DNA from: Angelobacter sp036557225
GTDB lineage: Bacteria > Acidobacteriota > Terriglobia > Terriglobales > Acidobacteriaceae
Reading direction: 5' to 3'
Assembly (NCBI GenBank): GCA_036557225.1
Contig: DATBHX010000100.1
Coordinates: 1-64,000 of the forward strand
DNA length: 64,000 nucleotides
The position numbers were made by a program, and so were the translations under genes. How positions within the stretch are numbered: the first letter of the stretch is position 1; the number at the start of each line of letters is the position of its first letter. The notes beneath the pieces are model-generated. The model was not told where the DNA came from, did no database searches, and saw only the letters and a program-made list of their open reading frames with translations. Positions 51,106 through 58,403 of the stretch are shown here, piece after piece.

Positions 51106-51747
51106 ATGGCACAAGGAACTGTAACGGCACATGAAGTCCCGGCGCTGCCATACGCGTATAACGCGCTGGAACCGCACATCGACGAGCAAACCATGCACCT
51201 GCACCATGACAAGCACCACGCTGCCTACGTAACGAAATTGAATGGTGCAATTGAAAAACATCCGGAACTGGGCAGCAAGAGCCCTGAAGATCTCATCCGC
51301 AACCTGAACGCGCTGCCGGAAGACGTGCGCGGGGCCATCCGCAATAACGGCGGCGGCCACGTAAACCATACGATGTTCTGGCAGATCATGGGTCCCAAGA
51401 AGGGCGGCAACCCCACCGGCGCGATCGCCGACGCCATCAACAAGACGTTTGGCAGCTTTGACGCCTTCAAAGAAAAGTTTGAAGCCGCCGGCGCCAACCA
51501 GTTCGGCAGCGGCTGGGCTTGGCTGGTCAAGACAAAGTCCGGCGAGTTCAAGGTCACATCCACGCCGAACCAGGACAATCCGATCTCCAACGGCGAATTC
51601 CCGGTTCTTGGAAATGACGTCTGGGAGCACGCCTATTACCTGAAGTATCAGAACCGCCGGCCCGACTATCTGAAGGCCTGGTGGAACGTGGTGAATTGGG
51701 ACGAAGTGAATAAACGGCTCGCCCAGGCCGACAGCTTTTTCAAGTAA
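51106..51747 (+). CDS. sodA: Superoxide dismutase, Mn/Fe family
   Basis: A 213-residue cytoplasmic enzyme converting superoxide to oxygen and hydrogen peroxide. Metal ligands by alignment with E. coli MnSOD: H33 (MHLHHDKHH), H88 (HVNHTMFW), D171 and H175 (DVWEHAYY). GGGHVNH and the Gln of PNQDNPI favour manganese or cambialistic metal use rather than iron. The ATG at 51106 has AGGTGA 6 nt upstream; a TTG at 51100 is less likely. A long hairpin ends 35 bp before the start, which leaves little room for a promoter of its own, and a Rho-independent terminator follows the gene. Confidence 0.96.
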   Translation: MAQGTVTAHEVPALPYAYNALEPHIDEQTMHLHHDKHHAAYVTKLNGAIEKHPELGSKSPEDLIRNLNALPEDVRGAIRNNGGGHVNHTMFWQIMGPKKGGNPTGAIADAINKTFGSFDAFKEKFEAAGANQFGSGWAWLVKTKSGEFKVTSTPNQDNPISNGEFPVLGNDVWEHAYYLKYQNRRPDYLKAWWNVVNWDEVNKRLAQADSFFK

Positions 51748-51764
51748 ATCGCCTGATGAATGAA

Positions 51765-51791
51765 GGCCGTCCTGCGGGACGGTCTTTTTTT
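51765..51791 (+). terminator. Rho-independent terminator of sodA
   Basis: GGCCGTCC (51765-51772) pairs with GGACGGTC (51777-51784) around TGCG, with one G-U pair, followed by a run of seven T. Confidence 0.92.
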
Positions 51792-51919
51792 ATGTTCCGA
51801 AAGTAACGTTTTCCCTACTAGTCGCACTACCTCGGTGCCGGGGGAATGCACCAAAAAATGAGCTAAAATCTGAAAACCAACCCCCGAAAAAACTAAATTT
51901 CTATCGACAAGGATGAGGT

Positions 51920-52696
51920 GTGAATTTGAGCAGATTCTTGAGGGGAACCTGTGTATGTATGTTTCTTCTGTTTGCGTTTGGCGCGGCAAGCGCACAGAAC
52001 GAATTCAGTGGGTTTTATGTCGGCGCGAATGCAGGAGGTAACTTCGGCCGGCTCAGCGTGGATACAAGTCCCGTCTTCAGCCCGACCGGGTATTTCGCTT
52101 CTACCAGTACGCCGGCGATTACCGCCGCAAGCAACCAGACGATCAAGCCCAACGGCTTTAACGGCAGCGGCGTGATCGGCTACAACCATCAATGGGAAAA
52201 CTTCGTGCTTGGGCTGGAAGCCGACTTTGGCTCCCTGAGCCTGGACGGAAGCACGTCAGCCACTCAGACCTATCCCTGCTGCGCGCCCACGAGCTTTACG
52301 GTAGCGCAGACGGCTAAAACCAGCTGGATGTTCAGCATGCGTCCGCGCATTGGCTGGGCGTTCAAGCGCTTCCTTGTGTATGAAACGGTTGGCGCAGCCT
52401 TCACCAACGTAAAGTACACAGCACTGTTTACTGATACGTTTGCCACGGCGCATGAAAGCGCCGCCATCGATGAGACCAGGCCTGGCTGGATCGTCGGTGG
52501 AGGCGGAGAGTATCGTTTTTCGCATCACCTCTCCTTCAAGGGCGAATACCTTTATGCGGACTTCGGCACGGCAACTGTCCCCAGCGCGAACCTGACGGCG
52601 TTCACACCGCCGATCGCCTTCCCTACCAACGTATTCACGCACTCGGTGAATCCGAAGGCGCACATCGTGCGTGGCGGAATCAACTGGCGCTTCTAA
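51920..52696 (+). CDS. Outer-membrane beta-barrel protein (Omp25/31-like)
   Basis: A 258-residue protein with signal peptide (about residues 1-27, ending in ASAQ). The mature part starts with FSGFYVGANAGGNFG, typical of eight-stranded porin-like barrels such as rhizobial/brucellar Omp25/Omp31, and has GVIGYNHQWENFVLGLEADFGSLS, FSMRPRIGWAFKRFLVYETVGAAF, and FKGEYLYADFGT in the usual order. It ends in HIVRGGINWRF, with the aromatic last residue that guides barrel insertion. Start GTG 51920 has AAGGA 6 nt upstream; TTG 51926 with GAGG 7 nt upstream is an equal alternative. A terminator hairpin follows. Confidence 0.85.
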   Translation: MNLSRFLRGTCVCMFLLFAFGAASAQNEFSGFYVGANAGGNFGRLSVDTSPVFSPTGYFASTSTPAITAASNQTIKPNGFNGSGVIGYNHQWENFVLGLEADFGSLSLDGSTSATQTYPCCAPTSFTVAQTAKTSWMFSMRPRIGWAFKRFLVYETVGAAFTNVKYTALFTDTFATAHESAAIDETRPGWIVGGGGEYRFSHHLSFKGEYLYADFGTATVPSANLTAFTPPIAFPTNVFTHSVNPKAHIVRGGINWRF

Positions 52697-52722
52697 AAAA
52701 GCCGGAAGAGGAAACGACAAAG

Positions 52723-52748
52723 GGCTGCCGCGCGGGCGGCCTTTTATC
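52723..52748 (+). terminator. Rho-independent terminator after the Omp gene
   Basis: A 7-bp stem GGCTGCC/GGCGGCC (52723-52729, 52735-52741, one G-U pair) with a 5-nt loop, followed by TTTTATCTTTTC. Confidence 0.8.
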
Positions 52749-52795
52749 TTTTCTCGCGAAGAATTCCACGCGATCCACGCTGACGGCTTTCCTGG

Positions 52796-53144
52796 TTACG
52801 AGGCGCTGGCCTGCTGTTCCGGCAATACATCAGAGAACTGGAAAAATTGCTCACACTTGGTGACCTGCAGCGCGGTCCGAACCCGCGGAGTAACCCCTAC
52901 CAAGAGGAGACGCCGGCCGTCTTTTTGCCGGTTGACGTAGGCGCCGACCAGAGCGCCGATTCCCGGCGGAGTCGATGTAAGGAACGCCGGTGAAGTCCAG
53001 GACCAGCGTGGATGATTGGTCTTCACGAACCAGGGTCTGAAAGGCAAAGAATGAGTTCAGCACGAGCGGTCCGGTCAGGCGCAAAATGCGCTGCCCGTTC
53101 CCTGCTGAGGCAAGGTCTTCGATCGTCAACTTCTCATCGGTCAT
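52796..53144 (-). pseudogene. STAS-domain protein (anti-sigma factor antagonist type), frameshifted
   Basis: Two overlapping minus frames give one STAS protein. The first, from ATG 53144, reads ILRLTGPLVLNSFFAFQTLV...LVLDFTGVPYIDSAG and then loses homology. The second continues the family pattern with IGALVGAYVNRQKDGRRLLL and VTPRVRTALQVTKCEQFFQF to a stop at 52796. Joining them restores PYIDSAG-IGALVGAY, the conserved site around the phosphorylatable Ser of SpoIIAA-like proteins, in about 115 residues. One extra base in the C-run at 52962-52964 (plus strand) explains the break. It may be a true inactivating mutation, programmed slippage or a sequencing error. STAS proteins bind anti-sigma kinases or act in stress partner switching. 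Confidence 0.75.
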
Positions 53145-53179
53145 GGCGGTACATATTAGCCGCGCGACTGCGAATCGAT

Positions 53180-53194
53180 TATTAACAGAGTGTT
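53180..53194. promoter_or_regulatory. 15-bp palindrome, candidate operator
   Basis: TTAACA-gag-TGTTAA is a perfect palindrome in the 255-bp gap between the divergent STAS and thiolase genes; a further TGTTA follows after AAAG. It is 127 bp upstream of the likely thiolase -35 box. No regulator gene is adjacent. Confidence 0.35.
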
Positions 53195-53320
53195 AAAAGT
53201 GTTACCGCGGCAAGAATTCCCGTGAAATTTTTGGGATGAACAGTGCTCTTGCGTTGAGGCCGTGAAGTCCGGCATAAGTGTGTTCCACAGATCGCTTTGC
53301 GCGACCGGATCCTTGCTCAA

Positions 53321-53350
53321 TTGCCCGCGCTCGCAACCCGCTGTTAAGAT
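53321..53350 (+). promoter_or_regulatory. Sigma70-like promoter of the thiolase operon
   Basis: TTGCCC at 53321-53326 and TAAGAT at 53345-53350 have an 18-bp spacer. The start site would be near 53357, giving a 43-nt leader. Confidence 0.45.
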
Positions 53351-53399
53351 TAAATGTTCGCACCATCGATCCCAACCCAGTGACAGGCAGTAGTCCAAA

Positions 53400-54605
53400 A
53401 TGAGTACAGCAGCGACAGACATTGCAATCGTAAGCGGCGCGCGCACGCCCATGGGCCGTTATTGCGGCAAATTGCGCGATTTTACCGCCATGGAGCTGGC
53501 CGCAGTGGCCGGCCAGGAAGCCATCAAACGCTCCGGCGTCGATCCCAAGGAATTCGACCACGCTGTCTTCGGCAACGCGCAGCAGACCTCAGGTGACTCG
53601 CTGTATGGCGCACGGCACGTGGGCCTGAAAGCCGGCTTGCCGATCGAGACCCCGGCACTGACGGTGAACCGTCTGTGCGGATCGGGTATGCAGTCGCTGG
53701 TGAACGCGGCCCAGATGATCCAGCTGGGCGAAGCCAGCACCGTGCTGGCGGGCGGGATGGAATCGATGTCTCAGGCGCCGCATGTGATTCGCGGCTTGCG
53801 CTGGGGCTTGGGCCTGGGCGAAGGCAAGATGGAAGATTCGCTCATGGTGGCCCTGCTCGATACGTATTGTGGTCTCTACATGGCCAATACGGCCGAGCTC
53901 TACGCCGAGCAGCAGGGCATCACCCGCGCGATGATGGACGAGTTCTCATTGCAATCGCAGCAGAAGGCCGGAGCAGCGCAGCAGGCCTGCCGTCTGGCGG
54001 AAGAGATCGCGCCGGTGGGGCTCAAGAACAAGAAAGGCGAGCCGACAGGCGAGATGTTCGAGAAAGACGATCACCTGCGGCCTGAGACAACGATGGAAGG
54101 CCTAGCCAAGCTGAAACCTGCATTCGGCAAGAACGGCATGGTCACAGCAGGAAATGCCAGCGGCATTGTCGATGGCGGCGCCGCAGTAGTGATGATGAAC
54201 CTTGGCCAGGCGGAAAAGCGCGGCCTGAAGCCGATGGGCCGAATCGTAAGCTGGGGCATTGCCGGCGTCGATCCCAGGATTATGGGCAGCGGCCCGGTGC
54301 CGGCCTCGCGTATGGCTCTGAAAAAAGCAGGCCTGAGACTCGAAGACATTGACCTGGTCGAGGTGAATGAAGCTTTTGCCGGACAGTATCTCGCGGTTGA
54401 GAAAGAGCTGGGCCTCGATCGCAGCAAAGTGAACGTGAATGGCGGCGCGATTGCGCTGGGCCATCCGCTGGGTGCAACCGGTACGCGGTTGGTGATTACT
54501 CTGCTGCATGAGCTACGCCGCCGCAAGGCGAAGTACGGCCTGGCCACAGCCTGCATCGGGGGCGGTCAGGGGATTGCCATGATCGTGGAGAACCTGCAGC
54601 GGTGA
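53400..54605 (+). CDS. Acetyl-CoA C-acetyltransferase (thiolase)
   Basis: A 401-residue thiolase. The acyl-accepting cysteine is C93 in NRLCGSGMQSL; the other catalytic residues are H355 in GGAIALGHPLGATG and C385 in ACIGGGQG, and the N of VEVNEAFA completes the set. It condenses two acetyl-CoA or cleaves acetoacetyl-CoA; the downstream genes for 3-hydroxybutyryl-CoA dehydrogenase and enoyl-CoA hydratase point to C4 acyl-CoA metabolism or beta-oxidation. Its TGA overlaps the GTG start of the next gene. First gene of a long plus-strand run. Confidence 0.95.
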   Translation: MSTAATDIAIVSGARTPMGRYCGKLRDFTAMELAAVAGQEAIKRSGVDPKEFDHAVFGNAQQTSGDSLYGARHVGLKAGLPIETPALTVNRLCGSGMQSLVNAAQMIQLGEASTVLAGGMESMSQAPHVIRGLRWGLGLGEGKMEDSLMVALLDTYCGLYMANTAELYAEQQGITRAMMDEFSLQSQQKAGAAQQACRLAEEIAPVGLKNKKGEPTGEMFEKDDHLRPETTMEGLAKLKPAFGKNGMVTAGNASGIVDGGAAVVMMNLGQAEKRGLKPMGRIVSWGIAGVDPRIMGSGPVPASRMALKKAGLRLEDIDLVEVNEAFAGQYLAVEKELGLDRSKVNVNGGAIALGHPLGATGTRLVITLLHELRRRKAKYGLATACIGGGQGIAMIVENLQR

Positions 54606-54910
54606 AGTCACAGAACGGGACTGCCCGACCCTGGCCTGTGAGCTTTGCCTTTGGCTTGCTGGCAGGGGTCTCCATCAGCTCTGCCTTATGCTTCTTCTTC
54701 CCTGCATTCTTTGCCGGGCTTGCCAATTCTCCAGGACATCTGGCGGGGTTGGAAGAAGAGATGAAGTCGCTCTTTGTGATGAGCGGCGTTGTGACAGTGG
54801 CTTGCACGCTCTTTTTTCGATGGTTGTTGCCGACGCGGCAATTCCCCCAAGCAGAAAAAGCAAACAGCAACGGCAATGGCCGGAAAAACGATCTTGAGGA
54901 CCTGGAATGA
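54602..54910 (+). CDS. Small membrane protein inside the acyl-CoA operon
   Basis: A 102-residue protein with two hydrophobic segments, about residues 12-42 and 56-78, and a charged C-terminus with a Asn/Gly run (ANSNGNGRKND). Its GTG start overlaps the thiolase stop, and its own stop overlaps the ATG of the dehydrogenase gene, so translation is coupled on both sides. No family is recognised. The tight packing shows the gene is real and suggests a role connected with the enzymes, perhaps at the membrane; this is inference. Confidence 0.72.
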   Translation: MKSQNGTARPWPVSFAFGLLAGVSISSALCFFFPAFFAGLANSPGHLAGLEEEMKSLFVMSGVVTVACTLFFRWLLPTRQFPQAEKANSNGNGRKNDLEDLE

Positions 54911-55797
54911 CAATCAAAAAAGTTGGAGTACTTGGCTGCGGACTGATGGGCTCAGGCATTGCCCAGGTCAGTGCCGTTGCCGGTTATGAAGTAACGGTAC
55001 TGGAGCAGGAACAGAAATTCCTGGACAAGGGCTTTGCCGGGATTGAAAAGTCACTCACCAAGCTGGCGGAGAAGCCGGAGAAGTCCGGCATCACGCCGGA
55101 GAAAGCCAAGGAGTCGCGCGCGCGCATCAAGGGCACAACCAACCCCCAGGACCTTGCCGATTGCGACGTCGTCATTGAGGCCATCATCGAGAACGTGGAA
55201 AAGAAGAAGGAGATGTTCGCGGCGCTCGATGCGATCGTACAGAAGGACGCGATCTTTGCCAGCAACACTTCCTCTATTTCGATTACTGAGGTAGCGGCTG
55301 CGACCAAGCGCGCGGACAGGTTCGTCGGCCTGCATTTCTTTAATCCCGTACCTTTGATGAAGCTGGTAGAGGTGGTGCGAACGATCGCTACCAGCGATGC
55401 GGCATTTGACACGGCTTACAAGTTTGGCGAGAGCCTGGGCAAAGTTCCTGTCCGCACCAGTGACAAGACCGGCTTCATCGTGAACCGTCTGCTGGTGCCC
55501 TACCTGCTCGACGCGATCCGCGCCTACGAAGAAGGTGTCGGATCGATTCCGGATATCGATAACGCCATGAAGCTGGGCTGCGGCTATCCCATGGGGCCAT
55601 TTACGCTGCTCGATTTCGTCGGCCTCGATACGACGTATTACATCTCGCACGTCATGTTTGACGAATTCCGCGAACGCCGCTTTGCCTCGCCCCCGCTGTT
55701 GAAGCGCCTGGTCATGGCCGGCTGGTACGGCCGCAAGTCGGGCAAAGGCTTTTACGATTACGCAGACCCGAATAATCCTGTAGCAAACAAGTTCTAG
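54907..55797 (+). CDS. 3-hydroxybutyryl-CoA dehydrogenase
   Basis: A 296-residue NAD(P)-dependent 3-hydroxyacyl-CoA dehydrogenase. The Rossmann motif is VGVLGCGLMGSGIAQ (G10-x-G12-x-x-G15); the catalytic His is H143 in GLHFFNPVPLMKLVE with its Glu partner E155. SNTSSISITEVA is the conserved substrate-side serine block, and the C-terminal domain has KLGCGYPMGPFTLLDFVGLD. Length is normal for the single-function Hbd type. It overlaps the upstream small membrane gene and is followed after 83 bp by enoyl-CoA hydratase. Confidence 0.95.
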   Translation: MTIKKVGVLGCGLMGSGIAQVSAVAGYEVTVLEQEQKFLDKGFAGIEKSLTKLAEKPEKSGITPEKAKESRARIKGTTNPQDLADCDVVIEAIIENVEKKKEMFAALDAIVQKDAIFASNTSSISITEVAAATKRADRFVGLHFFNPVPLMKLVEVVRTIATSDAAFDTAYKFGESLGKVPVRTSDKTGFIVNRLLVPYLLDAIRAYEEGVGSIPDIDNAMKLGCGYPMGPFTLLDFVGLDTTYYISHVMFDEFRERRFASPPLLKRLVMAGWYGRKSGKGFYDYADPNNPVANKF

Positions 55798-55815
55798 CCG
55801 GAGATCAACGCAGAG

Positions 55816-55859
55816 AAACGCTGATCTGAAATCGGCCCAATCTGCGGGGATCAGCGTTT
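55816..55859. repeat. 11-bp inverted repeat between hbd and crotonase genes
   Basis: AAACGCTGATC at 55816-55826 and GATCAGCGTTT at 55849-55859 are perfect inverted copies 22 bp apart. The TCTGCGGGGATCAGCG wording is of a kind often repeated between acidobacterial genes. Confidence 0.6.
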
Positions 55860-55880
55860 ATCCGCGGCGAGAGGTTTTGC

Positions 55881-56663
55881 ATGGCTTTTGACAACGTCAA
55901 GCTCGAAAAGAAAAACCAGATTGCCTACGTCACCATTGACCGGCCCAAGGTCCTGAATGCGTTGAACATGGCCACCATGCAGGAGTTGTGGCAGGTGTTC
56001 AGCGAGCTCAAAGACGACAAGCAGGTTCGCGTGGTGATCCTGACGGGCAGCGGTGAGAAAGCCTTTGTCGCGGGCGCCGACATCAACGAACTGGCAAAAA
56101 ACAACCCGGCCGAAGCAAAAGCTTACACGCACAAGGGCCAGGCCACGCTGGACATGATCGAGAACCTGGGCAAACCGGTGATTGCCTGCGTCAACGGATT
56201 TGCACTCGGCGGCGGATGTGAGATCGCCATGGCCTGCACCATGCGCCTGGCCAGCGAAACCGCCAAGCTGGGCCAGCCGGAGGTCAAACTCGGCATCATT
56301 CCTGGCTATGGAGGCACGCAGCGTTTACCTCGCTTGGTTGGCACTGGCCTGGCTATGCAGATCCTGCTTACAGGCGAGATGATTAGCGCCCAGGAAGCCC
56401 ACCGTATCGGTCTGGTGAATGAAGTGATCCCGGCCAACCAGCTGATCGCGCGGGCCGAGGAGATCGCGCAAAAAATCATCGGCATGGCGCCGCTGGCGAT
56501 CCAGTACTGCATGGAAGCGGTCAATCAGGGCTTGAACATGACACTGCCGGAGGGCCTCTTCCTGGAAGCGACGCTGTTCGGCATCTGTTGCGCTACAGAA
56601 GACAAGAAAGAAGGCACGACGGCTTTCCTGGAAAAGCGCGCCGCAAAGTTTGAGGGCAAATAG
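55881..56663 (+). CDS. Enoyl-CoA hydratase (crotonase)
   Basis: A 260-residue hydratase for 2-enoyl-CoA/crotonyl-CoA. Both catalytic glutamates are present: E114 in FALGGGCEIAMAC and E134 in KLGQPEVKLGIIPGYGGTQRL; AFVAGADINEL is the oxyanion-hole block. It follows the dehydrogenase gene by 83 bp with an inverted repeat between, and precedes the DUF2007 gene by 25 bp. Together with thiolase and 3-hydroxybutyryl-CoA dehydrogenase it forms a three-enzyme sequence acetyl-CoA to crotonyl-CoA or the reverse. Confidence 0.95.
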   Translation: MAFDNVKLEKKNQIAYVTIDRPKVLNALNMATMQELWQVFSELKDDKQVRVVILTGSGEKAFVAGADINELAKNNPAEAKAYTHKGQATLDMIENLGKPVIACVNGFALGGGCEIAMACTMRLASETAKLGQPEVKLGIIPGYGGTQRLPRLVGTGLAMQILLTGEMISAQEAHRIGLVNEVIPANQLIARAEEIAQKIIGMAPLAIQYCMEAVNQGLNMTLPEGLFLEATLFGICCATEDKKEGTTAFLEKRAAKFEGK

Positions 56664-56675
56664 CTTCAACATTCG

Positions 56676-56681
56676 TATAAT
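56676..56681 (+). promoter_or_regulatory. -10 box for a possible leaderless transcript of the DUF2007 gene
   Basis: TATAAT lies 7 bp before the ATG at 56689, so transcription would begin at or next to the start codon. TTGAGG at 56650-56655 is 20 bp upstream, a long spacer. No Shine-Dalgarno precedes this ATG. Confidence 0.4.
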
Positions 56682-56688
56682 CCCCAAT

Positions 56689-57123
56689 ATGGCCGACGAA
56701 CTGGTCACAGTGTCTACGTATCGCGACCTGCCGGAAGCCCTGATCGCTCAGGGCAAGTTGCAGGCGCTCGGAATCCCGTCTTTTTTGGCGGATGAAAATG
56801 TTGTCCGCATGGATTGGTTTTGGTCAAACCTGATGGGCGGCGTCAAACTGCAGGTAGCCCCTGAGGACCGTGATGCCGCCGTGGAAGCACTGGACGAAGA
56901 GATTCCTTCCAGCTTCACGGCCGAGGAAGTGGGCGAAGAATACCAGCAGCCCGCCTGCCCAAAGTGCGGATCCCTGGATATCGGTTTTGAAACGCTGGAC
57001 AAGGGAATCGCTCTTACGGCCCTCTATACGGTTGCACTGCCTGTCCCGGTCCCCAAGAATGCCTGGAAGTGCGAGCAGTGCGGTGCGCGATGGATCGTTA
57101 CTGAGGATGAGAGCCCGGCATGA
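56689..57123 (+). CDS. DUF2007 (putative signal transducing) protein with zinc ribbon
   Basis: A 144-residue protein. Residues 1-72 match DUF2007: VTVSTYRDLPEALIAQGKLQALGIPSFLADENV, in part, ending in a VAPEDRDAAVEAL helix as in proteins called putative signal transducers, related to P-II folds. The C-terminal half has C90xxC93 and C128xxC131, a zinc ribbon (ACPKCG...WKCEQCGARW), with a hydrophobic stretch between. The ATG at 56689 was chosen as family start and because TATAAT precedes it; the frame from 56650 lies inside the crotonase gene. The stop overlaps the ATG of the VOC-RibH gene. Role unknown. Confidence 0.8.
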   Translation: MADELVTVSTYRDLPEALIAQGKLQALGIPSFLADENVVRMDWFWSNLMGGVKLQVAPEDRDAAVEALDEEIPSSFTAEEVGEEYQQPACPKCGSLDIGFETLDKGIALTALYTVALPVPVPKNAWKCEQCGARWIVTEDESPA

Positions 57124-57989
57124 TCAAGGGCATCACCACAATCCGGCACGCCGCCGGCGCCCGTGAGTTCAAAGCGCTGAGCAAGCTGTTTGACGCGCTG
57201 GGCTTCGAGCGTGGCACTCCGTGGAAAACCGCACGCGGCCAGGGCGCGCCTTTCAAAGCGCCGGTAGGACGCCTGGAGGTTGTGGAAGGCCTGGAGACCA
57301 TCCACGCCGATATCTGGGTGGAAGTTACAGACCTGGACTCGCTGCGCGAGATTCTGATCAATGAAAAGGCCAAACTCAAAACCGACATACAACAGACAAA
57401 TTGGGACTCACGCTTCCTGGTAGCCGAACCGGCCAAAGGATTGAAGGTTCTCTTCTGGCAGAAGAACCGGCCTGAGCCTGACGCGATTGAAGGCAGCCTG
57501 AGCGCTAAGGGCGTGCACTTTGCCGTGGTAGTGAGCCGCTGGAATTCATTCATTACCGAACGCCTGTTGCAAGGCGCGCTGGACGCGCTGCGCCGAAGTG
57601 GCTGCCGCGAAGAAGATATCACCGTTGTGCGCGTGCCTGGCGCGTTCGAGATCCCATCGCAGGCGCGCACGCTGGCTGAGACTGGGAAGTATGACGCGAT
57701 CGTGACGCTGGGCTGCCTGATTCGCGGCGAAACCACGCACTATGAGCACATCTCAACGGAGGTCACGCGCGGCATCGGCCAGTCAGCGCAAGAGACCGGT
57801 GTGCCGCACACCTATGGCGTGCTGACCTGTGAAAATCTGGAGCAGGCGTTGGACCGCGCTGGGCTGAAGGCCGGCAACAAGGGCTTTGAAGCAGCGCTTT
57901 CCGCCGTGGAAATGGTGAGCTTGCAGCGTAAAACCGGCAGCCGTGGAAAGAGGAAAGCTGCGCCGGCGAAAAAGGGCAGGAAGCGCTGA
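57120..57989 (+). CDS. ribH: VOC-like domain fused to 6,7-dimethyl-8-ribityllumazine synthase
   Basis: A 289-residue protein of two parts. Residues about 1-120 look like a VOC/glyoxalase-like module (TTIRHAAGAREFKALSKLFDALGFERG, VEVTDLDSLREILINEKAK, FLVAEPAKGLKVLFWQ). Residues about 127-268 are a full lumazine synthase: AVVVSRWNSFITERLLQGALDALRR, VVRVPGAFEIPSQAR, DAIVTLGCLIRGETTHYEHIS (catalytic His region) and GVPHTYGVLTCENLEQALDRAG. RibH alone is about 150 residues and makes 6,7-dimethyl-8-ribityllumazine, the riboflavin precursor. A basic tail follows (RGKRKAAPAKKGRKR). The ATG overlaps the stop of the DUF2007 gene, and the stop overlaps the nusB start; nusB next to ribH is a widespread arrangement. 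The fusion is in one uninterrupted frame. Confidence 0.87.
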   Translation: MIKGITTIRHAAGAREFKALSKLFDALGFERGTPWKTARGQGAPFKAPVGRLEVVEGLETIHADIWVEVTDLDSLREILINEKAKLKTDIQQTNWDSRFLVAEPAKGLKVLFWQKNRPEPDAIEGSLSAKGVHFAVVVSRWNSFITERLLQGALDALRRSGCREEDITVVRVPGAFEIPSQARTLAETGKYDAIVTLGCLIRGETTHYEHISTEVTRGIGQSAQETGVPHTYGVLTCENLEQALDRAGLKAGNKGFEAALSAVEMVSLQRKTGSRGKRKAAPAKKGRKR

Positions 57990-58402
57990 TGGGCACACGA
58001 CGCAAGTCGCGCGAGCTTTGCCTGCAGATGCTCTTCCAGTGGGACATGGGCAAACAAACGCCTGAACAGGTGCGCAAGACTTTCTGGGCCGAGCGCGGCG
58101 AGGTCGACGAAGAGACTCGCGGCTTTGCCGACGACCTCTTTCGTGTGGCTGTGGACCAGCAGGCGCGGATTGACGAACTGATCCAGAAACACGCCCAGCA
58201 TTGGCGCATGGACCGCATGGCTGCGGTAGACCGCAACGTATTGCGCGCCGGTGTGGCGGAGTTTCTGGGCCATCGCGAGACACCGCGGCCGGTGGTGATC
58301 AATGAGGCGCTGGAGATCGCACGCAAATTCTCCGCACCGGAGTCAGTCCAGTTCATCAACGGCGTGCTGGATTCGATAGGAAAAGAGCTGGGCGGGCAAT
58401 AA
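57989..58402 (+). CDS. nusB: Transcription antitermination factor NusB
   Basis: A 137-residue NusB. The N-terminal RRKSRELCLQMLFQWDMG helix is the family start, and the FADDLFRVAVDQQARIDELI and WRMDRMAAVDRNVLRAGVAEFL helices follow. The end ALEIARKFSAPESVQFINGVLD is the strongest signature. NusB with NusE binds boxA in rRNA leaders. Its ATG overlaps the stop of ribH (TGATG), and purN begins 1 bp after its stop. Confidence 0.95.
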   Translation: MGTRRKSRELCLQMLFQWDMGKQTPEQVRKTFWAERGEVDEETRGFADDLFRVAVDQQARIDELIQKHAQHWRMDRMAAVDRNVLRAGVAEFLGHRETPRPVVINEALEIARKFSAPESVQFINGVLDSIGKELGGQ

Positions 58403-58403
58403 C

